Below are positions 52,801-64,000 of a stretch of DNA of 64,000 nt, one piece after another. Under the pieces are notes generated by a model that saw only the letters and a program-made list of their open reading frames with translations, was not told the DNA's origin and searched no databases. Every line of letters begins with the position of its first letter. Position 1 is the first letter of the stretch. The DNA is from Ascidia mentula (Eukaryota; Chordata; Ascidiacea; Phlebobranchia; Ascidiidae): positions 6,822,501 to 6,886,500 of the forward strand of contig OX387200.1 of NCBI GenBank assembly GCA_947561715.1. Reading direction: 5' to 3'. Made by a program: the position numbers and the translations under genes.

Positions 52801-55800
52801 GCATTTTAATAGGAACTAACAACGCGATTAAAATTCCTTTCTTTCACGAGGTGAATTCCTCTAAAATGTTTAATGAAGTACTAGGAAGACACGTTTACTT
52901 TTCCAGTTTGGGGAGCAAATCACTTTTTTTTACTTAATTAAAATCGGGACAGACAAATTACTTACTGAAATATCATTAAATTAATGATAAGAAACATGCA
53001 CATTCAATGATGAAATGAAACCATGTCAACTAATGCAATTCACATTCGACACAAACAAAATATTGAACTGACAAAATCTACTCACATCCCAGAGTTCAGA
53101 AACTCCGTCGAGTTTTCTCCAAACAGAATAAGAGTGACGTAACGGAGTGACCGACGTTCTTCCGCATTCCACTGCACCCCGTGGCCCCACGTCTCTGCAT
53201 GGGTTCGAATATGACCCACTGTGGGGGTCCCCGGGTTGCTACTACTTGTTAAGTGCACCCCCATCAGGCCCGGCGGGGCGTTCGGGACGCCACAAGAATT
53301 CATAACTTGATGACTGGGCATTCTGAATTGACAGGCGTCTGGGCTCAGAGTTTGCGACCTGGTTTCCATTCCCGTTAGTGGGGCATCCCCGAGGGGATTG
53401 TCCTCCATCATGCAAAGACTAGACGGCTGTGGAGCGTATTCATCAAGGTCCGAGTTAGTATCTGCCGTCGTCAGGTCGCGTAGTTCGTCGTCGAGGCCAA
53501 ATGCATCCCCCGCCTGATAACATAATTTAAATTCAATAACTTTGTTACAAAATAGATAGGCCGAGAATGTATTGTATTTGGGGGAGGTATCGAGTGCAAC
53601 ATGTAAGTATGGAATAAGATCAAGGCTTACATCATCTCTACTCGTTCCTGGCACATCATCGTCTTGTAATCCCTCTCCTGTGTTGTTGTTGCAATCTGTA
53701 GCAGGCTTCAGTGGAGGCTGCAACGCTTTCACAAACTCTGCATATATAAGTTAATTATTGTTGACAAGCGTGTTTTGCTTCTATACTACCATGATTCTTG
53801 TGGAAACAGCTGGTTTAATTAAAACTCTGTTTGGTGTCAACATACGTTATAATGTCGTTGATGCAATTTAATGGCATAAAAATTACTAACTCATTTCCAG
53901 TGCAGTACAAAATGGTAAAGACTATGCGTTAAATAGAAATATGTCAAAAATCTCCAACCGGAGTTGGTGACACACAATGCGCCGTTTAATGAATCTGACC
54001 GTGCATTCCGGCTTTAATATGTTGAGCGTTGCCATCTAATAGTGATTGGTCAGAACCGGATGTGTCTTTTCCAATCATCAGTTTCTTTAACTCCCTTTGG
54101 ACTGTTATAAACATGTTCACTTATACACATAACTGTGTGAAAAATAAAATAGCAAAACGTTTCATCTCCTACCATTGGCGATGTGTTCTTTGCGTTCCTC
54201 CACCGAGGGATGAGGCGAGGTTGCATCCTGCAAAAGGACGCATGTTTAACCAAACAAAAAGAAAAAAACCTTTACAGACTTAACACCATTGTACAAAAAA
54301 CAACTTAAGATATGTTCCTTTATTTAGACCAGGTGTAAAGCGTTTCTTAAACGTCGGTCCAGGTAAAATTTTTTTCGGACGCCAATATTACAATTTCACA
54401 TTAAAGTTCTTCTGTTTTATTTAGGGGCTCTTGACAATGTATTTGAGCTTAGATTTTATGAATCTACCGGGCTTTAACGTATGTTTGAAACATGACCGAT
54501 CCGCAAAGTACAAAAAGCCTGACTTCGAAACCAAAATGTGCGGTTTGTAGGTTCTTAACCCACCTTAGAACCTTCACAATTTCCAATTTCGTCCAGCGAC
54601 CCCCCCGCGTCTCCACAACATTTTCCCGACTCCGGTTTATCATCGGAGTCACAGATCGTGCCAGAATTGAGCGGCGCGTCCCACAGGTCATCGGATAAAT
54701 CCACCAGCACGCCACAGACCACCTCATTAGCGGCATCTCCTTTTGCACCGACGTCACCGGGGGCGTTCTCGGTTTTCGCGGAAACTCCATCTTGTTTTGC
54801 TTCACTCGACTCATCAGGCGTTTCATCTTTGGGTCTGATTGTGGCTCGTACGATCGGTATGTTGTCTCCACGCAACACGCGCACATCTTGACACAGCTGG
54901 GCATATACACAACCTACTGTTTGCTTGTAAGGACACGATTTCCAAAACGACTAACTTCGAAACCTACTTAAAACAATTTTGAAACGCAAAATTAACTTGC
55001 TGCAATTTTTACCCATCAGTTGAAAAAGCAACCGAATATGTTTAATATATAATTTTGCGTGATGCATTGGGTAACCAAACGCAACAGTCCAGAACAAAAA
55101 CATTACAATATCAGTCTTCCAGGTCAGTGTAGTCGCCATATCATTGCTATACCATGCAGCATTCGATTATGTCAGTGAATATTGAAGTAAACAGTACAAA
55201 AAATAACTTTTTTCAATCATAAACGTGTTGCCAAATATGCGCAGGCTGTATTTAGAATTTTTTGATACGTTGCCTTTTGTAAATTATTGCAGTCATAAAA
55301 AACAAATTCTATCACCATCTTTATTCCACTGCATAAATATTAGCACATGCAATAACTGTATCTCCTCGCAAGACTGGCGAATGTAACCGCGGATTAAATG
55401 CAGCCACTGGCATGGTATTGGGCACGCCCAGGCGCGCCTTTGCCTTCTTTGTCGGTCACCCAATTACCAATAGATAATGGCAGCAGGAAAAAAAAATAAA
55501 AGGAAAAATACAGTCCCTGTTTTACATTCTCTTAGCAATGGTGCTTAGTGTAACCATTCCTTTACTGTTCGTTTATCAGCTTTTTGCATTTCCATTGATT
55601 ACACAAATACACAACCTAACACACACCATGATAAGTATTAGCGCTAACATTATTGGTTTTGCGATATGACAACAAAAAAAAACAAAAGGACATTTTGTTT
55701 AAAAGCGTTATAGGAGCGACATTATGCCGCGGTTCATACCCATAACCCTTACCTTTGGCTTTTCGGCTTCTTCCCCGTCTGTAAAAATGTTAATGGTTTA

Positions 55801-58800
55801 AAAACGCAAGCACCCACAGATTACAAACCTAACACAAGTGTTGCGATTTGAATCCGCTCGCCTTCAGGCATATAAAAAGTGAAACAGTAACAAGCACACA
55901 ATTTCCACTAAAGCTACATAAACAAGCCTTTCAAATTCACTAAACAACCATGTTATTGCTTTAAAACGGCGCGAATACAAATTCTGGACCTTAATTTAAA
56001 GACAATACCGAGCGGTGCTTCCCCCGCTATTTAGCACCGAAATATTTGCGGCAAAACGCGTCAAGCGGAAACACCAGGCGACAAACGTAGAGGAATTGGG
56101 CTACTTCTAATATTGCTGGTAGAAAAAGGTACTGACTTACCATCACTAAACAAGGATTTTAAATTCACGTCACCCATCACAAGATCGGCCAACCAAATAA
56201 AAATTACTTGGTTTTGTTGAAAACTGATCTAAAAAATGTGGCAAGTTGGTTATAACATACAACAGCAAAGAGCCATAATGATTAGTGAGCTAACAGGTTT
56301 ACACTAGGGATGTGCCAAGGCGAACCCGAGTAGATTTGCCGAATATGAGCACAGATTTCATATTCGTGCGAACCCGAATATTGCGCAAGATTCGTATGCG
56401 AATATTTATTGAAGCATAATGTGGTTGTGTGATACAATCATACAACCGCCAAAGTTTTTGTCTTTATATCAAGACATACTTGCGCTCGTGATGCAAACGA
56501 CGAACTATTATTGACGTCACTCTAACATACGAATATATTCGGGTTTGCACGAATCATGTTTCTATTTATTCGGATTCGCACGAACCCGAATCTTTGTCCT
56601 TTTGGCACATCCCTAGTTTACACACTGTTTTGACCCATCAGGTCTCATCAGTGCAATTGGTGACAAGCATGGTCTTGCTGATCAACTAGCCAGGCAGACT
56701 TTTCCACATTGTGGTATTAAAACATCAATCTGTTGGTGCCAAACTAGGTACAAACCAGCAGGGAAAAACCACTGATGAGTCCTGATGTGTAGAAACTGTG
56801 TGTACTGATTATAACAACTCATAGTTTATCACCACTATAGTGAGAGTGATTTCATCAAGTACTTCCTACCGGTTTTATTAATTTGACCCTCATGTCTTGT
56901 TGGCTGTCAACAAGCTTGCTCAGTTTCTTCCGAATTTGTGGTGTCCAGTCCACTACCTTATCATGTTGGTCATCTTGCATCTTCATCACCACTTTAAGAC
57001 ACTGTTAAATGAACAAAAGCATGGATTAGGGCTTCCAATAGATTGTCTTAGTGGTACAGTGTAGTATACTGCAGGTTTTTTTTTTTTTTGCTGTATAACA
57101 CTCCAAAATACACACCAAACTGAAGTAAAGAGCTTGCTGTTTACCTAATGCTACACCAGAAACCAAAAAAAAATATGTCACACTTTGTAGAATTTTACGC
57201 TTGCAAATATTGTTCCAAGAAATGCTGTGGTACAAACGTTGCACCAAATCCCCTGTCAGTATGTAGCACAACATGAAGAAAACAGAGGCCAAAAACAAAG
57301 CTTTGGAATGTTTTTTTTATCAAAACAGCCAAACAATAAATATAAAAAAGTAATGAAACATTGGTAAGTTACCATTGTTGAAATAGACTGAGTCAGGTGG
57401 TCAAGATTAAAAAAGATGAGTTTGTTGATGGCAACTGTCTTCACACTTGTGCTGTCCCAATTGTCAACAAGATGTATCTGGACTTCAGTTTCCTAAATGC
57501 ATCGCTTAAAGGTTTATACAACTTAAAAATAAACAGAGCTAGTTGCAACTCTCCACGTTATCAAGCTACGTTAAGTTTTGCATGCCTTGCGTCTTCTTGT
57601 TTTAGATCTCGCATCCATATGTGGAAAGGTTATGTAGCATCTGTGCATCTTATTCTGTTCTCTGTATTTTACAGCAATTACAGAGGAATTCTGTGCATAC
57701 AAGTTAAGCTCAGATTCTGGAATAGATTTGAGGATCTTTTGTTCCACAGCTTGCCTGCAAGGTGACATAAACAGTGTGAGTAAAAATATTCGGGAATCAA
57801 AGAACAAGTGCAAGAAACTGCACATCAGAGATTGGGTATTTCACAATAACCAACACGAATAACTCTTAACTACGAATTCCCAATTAATACATGGCAAAGT
57901 TTAATTATGCTTGTTTTTAAACAACTTTGGCGGGACTTATCAAACGTTATTCACACAGAAATATTTCTTGGCTATTTTTACTGCACAAAAGTATAATAGG
58001 GTTGAAATAGTATTATAGTACTAAAATAAAAGAAAAAACTTCTTAAGAGTATGAACAACTTACGCAAGATAATACTCCATCGCATGGCGAACCCAATACC
58101 CCTTCTGTGCAACTGTTGGATGTGGGAGAGACAAAGAATTTTGCCGAGGGTTCAGCATGGCTTGTGAGAGAAAAGAAGCAGGCACAGTGTATTCTGTTTC
58201 TTCACTTAAAGGTGTTGTTAATCCTTGGGTAACTTCACCATCACTCTGCAAAATGTCTACAAACAACATTATTACAACAACAAATTGTACATCAGGTTTA
58301 TTATTTTGTGTACCTGCATGGTGAAACTTAATCTCTGTGAGCTTTATTTGATTGATCCATTCAAGACAATTCTCTAGCAATCCACCCAAATTGATGTCAA
58401 CATATGGCCCAATATCCTGCATGGATGCTTTCACCAATTCCTCAGCTTCTTTTCTAACTTCGAGCAGCTGTGTCAAAGAAAACAAACAAAAATAAAATAG
58501 GGAATTTGCCACACAATTTATAAAGCAAAAGAACAGAAAACAACAGATTATTTTGCCTGAAAGTTCACCTGTTTCAGCAGTTCCTTCTCCTCAGTCAAAT
58601 CTCCATCGGATATTGAACGATTCTTTGCAGAGAGTTTGGTCAAAAGAGTATCACAGTCCTACACATAGATAAACTAGGAACAAAATTCCTAAAAAATCCT
58701 TTTTTGAAAAATTTAAACAACAGAAATCAATAAAATTATGAGAATAAAATGACAACGATCCCATAAAAATAGAATCCAATTTCTGACAAAGCAATTAAAA

Positions 58801-59769
58801 TAACTACATTGCTAGCCTTTCCGGCAATAGACTTCATTTTCTCTCGTAGGCTGTCAGATTGCTTGCACAACTCATCAACTTGTTGCTGAATTTGGCTGTT
58901 TAACTTCTTTTCTTTATCTGAAAGTCGCTCAGCAAATGCATTCCACACTTCCATAAGCTTGGCATGAACAACGTCACCTGCCTCTTCATTTCTAGAAACG
59001 CGACAACGGTTAAGTAAATGTAGGCAGTGGTGTTTACTGACTTGTTAAACCAACCTTGTTTTTAGCAGAGCACGCTTGACATTAAGTTTTAATATTTCTT
59101 CTGTAGTGGACTCGCATACAAATCTAAAAAAAAATTTCAACAAACAAAACTAAGTTAATGATAATTTTATTGTAGAAATCTTCCTCAATGAGCAGTGTTT
59201 ATTCTAACTGTAAGGCTGTATGATAAATACATTCAAATAATTTTTAAACATATTAAACAAATGATAAGACAGCATCATTTTCAAAATATAAAGTTAGTTT
59301 TCACATATTTTTAAATAACACAAACAAGCATATTTTATCCAAACACTTTTATCACTTTTTAATTTCCTTAATTTCGAGCATCATGGTTTGTGTTTTGTCA
59401 ATTGCTGCCAGTGAGGAAGTCATGTGAGTGGTGAACATTCCCTTGCAGTGAAAGGATGACATGCATTTCTCACATATAAGAACACCCTCATCTGTGCCTT
59501 CGGTTTCTAAGCACATGTCAGTTTTAGCATAAAATAGGTTCTTTACAAGCGTTGTAACCATCTGCCTGATAAAGTTTTCCGCAGTAAACAGTAATAGTAA
59601 TATTTAAACAATCTTTACTTAATATCAGAAAAACCTTATTGTTTGGAAAGATATGGCAAACTTATTTTTGGTTTATACCATTTTCTAGATCCACACAAGT
59701 GTAACATATATGAGTTGGCGTTCCCTCATCGCAAAATCTGCACAGGGGTTTTGGCACGAGTTCTTCCAT
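49863..59769 (-). CDS. Unnamed protein with B-box-like zinc finger, coiled coil and CCHC zinc knuckle, 23 exons
   Basis: Exons in gene order: 59769-59679, 59506-59356, 59123-59055, 58991-58808, 58658-58569, 58467-58314, 58256-58064, 57754-57682, 57001-56870, 56228-56141, 55778-55753, 54896-54564, 54227-54173, 53737-53631, 53513-53086, 52770-52656, 52598-52278, 52114-52010, 51938-51899, 51499-51374, 50993-50867, 50558-50436, 49926-49863. Phases agree; about 1064 residues. Residues 10-58 have spaced Cys/His pairs (C10-x2-C13, C22-x2-C25, C42-x2-C45, H50, H58), like a TRIM B-box 1 with a longer loop. A coiled coil follows (about 105-215), then acidic and low-complexity linkers. A hydrophobic, Cys-containing region (about 730-860, EFCRFCVPFNVCHLAQRL) comes next. 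CYNCGALGHIKMNC at about 1011-1024 is a textbook CCHC knuckle, followed by a basic Arg-rich tail. RNA or nucleic-acid binding is a fair inference for the knuckle; the overall function is unknown. The exon junction near 52278 and exon use near 51.0 kb are the least certain. Confidence 0.75.
50436..50558 (-). other. Exon encoding the CCHC zinc knuckle
   Basis: This exon carries C-x2-C-x4-H-x4-C (CYNCGALGHIKMNC) preceded by REGRCDQ and followed by a basic, Asn-rich stretch. The spacing is exact for the retroviral-type zinc knuckle that binds single-stranded nucleic acid. It is separate from any retroelement: it is flanked by ordinary GT..AG introns and is in phase with the neighbouring exons. Confidence 0.85.
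56284..56830. repeat. Hammerhead-bearing repeat with inverted ends, split by a MITE
   Basis: The left end on the - strand reads CTGATGA (56651-56645), stem II GACC..GGGTC, AAAA (for GAAA) and CAGTGTGTAAAC; it then continues on the far side of the inserted MITE. The right end on the + strand reads CTGATGA (56772-56778), a mismatched stem II, and GAAAC (56792-56796), then TGTGTGTAC. The two ends face outward in opposite orientation, about 120 bp apart. Both have lost parts needed for self-cleavage. It lies in an intron of the B-box/zinc-knuckle gene. Confidence 0.6.
56305..56615. mobile_element. hAT-type MITE, 311 bp, with 8-bp target duplication
   Basis: The ends are inverted repeats TAGGGATGTGCCAA / TTGGCACATCCCTA (the right end reads TTTTGGCACATCCCTA). 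The exact 8-bp direct repeat GTTTACAC flanks it at 56297-56304 and 56616-56623. Eight-base target duplication with TAGGG/CCCTA ends is typical of hAT elements. The inside is AT-rich with repeated CGAACCCGAAT motifs and no transposase. Confidence 0.93.
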
Positions 59770-61925
59770 TTCAAACCTTAAAGACCGTTTTCCTCACGAT
59801 CTCGTATCAAAACTGCACCATACGTTTATCAATTTAAAAAAGGTACAAGTGTATTTGGTTATATTTTGATAAAATTGTATCGTTAAAACAACTGTCTCGA
59901 GTCATGACCACTTACTTCGTCAGAAATGTGGAAAATCATGACGTCGGCTGACAAATCAATTCGCGCGAACTTCTTCGCTTGATCAGTGAACCATAAAGAC
60001 ATCAACTGAATTTCATTTCTATAGGGTTTGCTAAATCCTGCTAATTCGCCTTATTTCCACATCAGATCAAATAAACAACGAATTGAAATTAATTTTATTT
60101 ACAAGTTCACCACAGGGTATAGAGTATATTTTACAATGTAAGACGAAGTAATTGGGGAAAGAACAAAACGCGCTATGAGATGTGAAACTTTCAACGGAAC
60201 AAAAGACGGAAGTGAGTAAATGATTTTGCGAAAGGAGAACGAAAAAAGGTCCTGACCGTAAACATTTAAGCGAATGCTGTCGAATCAGTTTATGGGGCTT
60301 AAATAGTACAGGCCAGCTGGGTTACGGCGGACCGGTCATTTTTACTTTTGTTGATTAACTGCAGTGCAATTAAAACCAATGGAATGATTTGAAATTACGG
60401 CGCACAGCTAAATAATAAAAGCGATGGTTTCAACATTTACGCGTAAGGATTGTACATTTCCGCTCATACATGCAATACCGGACAAGTTCACTTTTAAGTA
60501 GTTAAGTAGTTTGCTATCGCCTTCACACACACGGACACTCGTTTTGTAAAGTGCAAAAACATACTTGGTCTGAGGAATTCACATTTGCTCCGCGAATAAA
60601 CAGATTATTTTCCGCATCAACGAAAATGAGTTTGCAATTATTCAAAAACCCTTTTCACGCAAGTGATTTCCGCAAACAATGCATGGCGGCAACTTAAATA
60701 AGTTTTATCGTGACGTCACAAAACTTGCTACACCACAGCATACATCTTTCGATCGAACAAAATCAAAACCAACGGTTTCTACTACATATCTACGAAAACG
60801 AACAAAACGCACGCTCAACTAATCATACATTGTCCACGGATGACAAAAGGAAAATTCCGCAACAGTGAAATCTAAACACAAGCCGTTGAAAATTGTTTAA
60901 ATAAACAAAGAAAATCATTCCGCAGGTGGGGTTGCGTGAAACCCAACATACAATCAATGTTGTTTGTTCGTTGCCACGAAACGGTTGTGGTATATGGCGC
61001 GGGTGACGTCATCGCCTATTAAGCTTCCCTGGGAAGTATACGCAGGCGATACGTCATATCCGACAAAAAATACTGAAATCTGGAACAGCAGTGTGTTCTC
61101 GCGGTTACAACAAAAACTAAAATCACGTCGCAAATTGTGGAAGAAGTAAATCCGTTTTATCAGTTCTGTGGCACAGAGCCGGAAAAATCGTATTTGTTTT
61201 TTGAAACTTGAAATAAGGGCTACAGTTTTGTATGAAACCAATGACGAATCCTAGGCGGTTGCCATTTACCCTGTGCCTGTGATCATGGCGTGACACTTGA
61301 CACATGACTGAGGCAAATGCAAACAGGCCGGATATTTTCGATAGCCTTAGGATATTCGTGCCGTGGTTGCGCTCATGCTATATCACGTGACCCCGACTGC
61401 TTGTGACGTATACTGCGGGGCGTCGGCCCCGTTCAATTTTGTTCGATGATAATGGGTATAATATTGGGCCATCAATTGGGGATCTATTGCATTTCCCGTA
61501 TAACCTAATGTGGAAAATATAAATTTGTAAACTGAATTAAACGCCCAACATGTAAATCTTGAAGGCAATACCTGTGACAAGCGTAAAAGATAAGAAATAA
61601 CTTCCGAGAGAGAAAATGGGAATTATTGGTAAACTTGAATTGGCTGGAGTAACAACGGTCGCTACTAATTACACCATGTTTACTCGTGTAGTTAACGGAA
61701 GTTACTTCTAATGAGGTCGTGACAAATACACACAAACTGCTCGGTAGTTTCCAGGTCGATTGCGTCACCGCGTGATGATTGATGACGTGGTACAGCGTTT
61801 TCCGGGTGAGTTTCACACGCATTGCAACAAGGAGAGTATTTGTACATTGGCCGCGTCGAAACATGGAAACCGTCCCTTCTGCCCACCGCCCGTCCGAACC
61901 CAACCGGGCCCAGAATGGACTTGGG
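59770..61925. other. Intergenic region between PACSIN 3' end and the B-box/zinc-knuckle gene
   Basis: It holds the promoter and 5' UTR of the gene starting at 59769 on its left and the PACSIN 3' UTR on its right. No exon, RNA gene or clear repeat was recognised. A CACGTG E-box-like TCACGTGA lies at about 61383-61390. Confidence 0.5.
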
Positions 61926-62672
<747 letters not shown>

Positions 62673-64000
62673 CTGTAACAAATTTGGATATGATGAAGGG
62701 TGTGGTTGTATTGGTGCTTTCACTACAATGCCATTCACTACAATGTGTACATAACATAAACCTCACTCAAATGCATGAGCCGAGGCGAAAAGCAATAAAT
62801 GCATGACTCAGCATAACTTTATGAGCAAATTTTGTGCTTTTTCCTCCAAGATATCGTCTGTTATAAGATGCAGTCAAAAATTTTTAAATACCATTTTGCT
62901 AAAATCTCAATAGATTTTTTTGGGCACTTTCTGACTGTTATCAAAACAAGATCATCATAAAACCTGATTTTGGTGTATCACCATCTATCATCAGAGATTT
63001 TATCATGTGCATTTTATGTGACATGTTTTATAGAAATGAGTTTTACAACATAATTTTATGACCTTCATTATGAAGAAAGGGCTTTGGTAAAACAAGACCA
63101 CAGGACATAAAGAAAACCAACATATTGCAGTAATGTACAGAAAATATGTTGGTCAGAGTCCAAGTAAAATGTACACATGTCAATATCAAACATCCATACC
63201 TATACCAGAAGGTAAATCAAACATAAATAAAAAAGGGACATTTTTATCCTTGGCATTTACTCCAAAATACAGGAAAATAAACCAGAGTTTAAACATGACA
63301 ATGTAGTTTGTTTGAACAAGATCTCAAAACCCAGAGACAACGGTTAGACAAGAATCCCAGAGCCCGAAGGTATGGGCTGTCAATGATTTACCAGCATTCC
63401 TGTGCAATTCAGACTCGCCCATTTCGAAAGCAATCAGCAATTGCCGAATTGGTGTTTGCTAATGGCCATGGTGTGATGGTACATCATAGCAAGCTGGTAG
63501 TGTGCTCAATGACAACTAACCAAATATTACAAAACTCATAAAAATAATTCGTCAAAAACGATTTTGTGCAATGGTAATTCATTTCTTAAAACATGTAATT
63601 TACTGTTTTTTTGTTGTAAAAAAAACGAAGGAATATAGAAAAGGAAAAAGATTAACTGCCAAATTGGAAAACATGACAAACATTTCAAAGCAAATCAATT
63701 AATAGAACTACATCATTTAATTATCAGTTTAGCATGTGTACAAAACAACTCTGCTGATTTTAACACACCCTAAATTCTTTAATCTAAAAAAAATGTCTGC
63801 CTATGTATAATTATGAATTATGATACTTGGGACAAGATAAGGAGGTAGTAGTGATTATGATAGTTAGGTTAAGCTAAGTAGGTAGCAAGTGTCATAAGAA
63901 ACCACCGCCTTCATTCTTTGACATCTGCAGCCACAGTTAAATAACCACATGATCCTGCCTTGGAACACAATATGAACAACAACCACTTAAAGGTTTCATC
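62673..64000. other. PACSIN intron, open at window edge
   Basis: About 1.3 kb of AT-rich DNA upstream of the NPF exon. No F-BAR or linker exon was recognised on the - strand, so it appears to be intron up to the window end. Confidence 0.6.

Noticed and set aside
59352..59561. Separate small gene ending in a stop after KEIKK
   Set aside because: A GTGATA donor just before the stop and the phase match to 59123-59055 make it an internal exon, preceded by the ATG exon at 59769.

Overview
The window looks like nuclear DNA of an invertebrate chordate, most likely a tunicate such as Ciona. This is inferred from AT-rich DNA, genes of many small exons with GT..AG introns, chordate-type gene content (XRRA1, PPP1R37, a class 6 semaphorin, PACSIN) and abundant short interspersed elements. 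No bacterial gene organisation was seen. All exon models were built by hand from splice sites, reading phase and protein similarity, so single boundaries may be off.

Layout. The + strand carries XRRA1 (12-6469, 17 exons) and then PPP1R37 (9524-19813, 14 exons); both are leucine-rich-repeat proteins. Between them lie a GC-rich 51-bp minisatellite (about 6990-8095) and a perfect 75-bp-arm palindrome (8136-8290). The - strand carries a complete class 6 semaphorin (39893-22545, 19 exons), convergent with PPP1R37. About 10 kb of mostly gene-free DNA follows, with one tRNA-Asp(GTC) gene at 47386-47457. Next on the - strand is a complete 23-exon gene (59769-49863). I cannot name it: it has a B-box-like N-terminus, a coiled coil and a C-terminal CCHC zinc knuckle. 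At the right edge are the last two exons of a - strand PACSIN/syndapin gene (62672-61926), whose 5' part lies outside the window.

The introns hold mobile DNA: a 709-bp inverted-repeat element (4271-4979), a 311-bp hAT-type MITE with an exact 8-bp target duplication (56305-56615), two copies of a retroelement-like tail (11692, 19083), and a short repeat family whose ends read as type I hammerhead ribozymes. The best hammerhead is on the - strand at 5682-5734. Degenerate copies lie at 13.2, 27.4-27.5 and 56.6-56.8 kb, the last two as inverted pairs.

The genes do not form one pathway. They are separate housekeeping, signalling and trafficking genes that happen to be neighbours. The most noteworthy features are the hammerhead-bearing inverted elements, the palindrome next to the minisatellite, and the unnamed B-box/zinc-knuckle gene.
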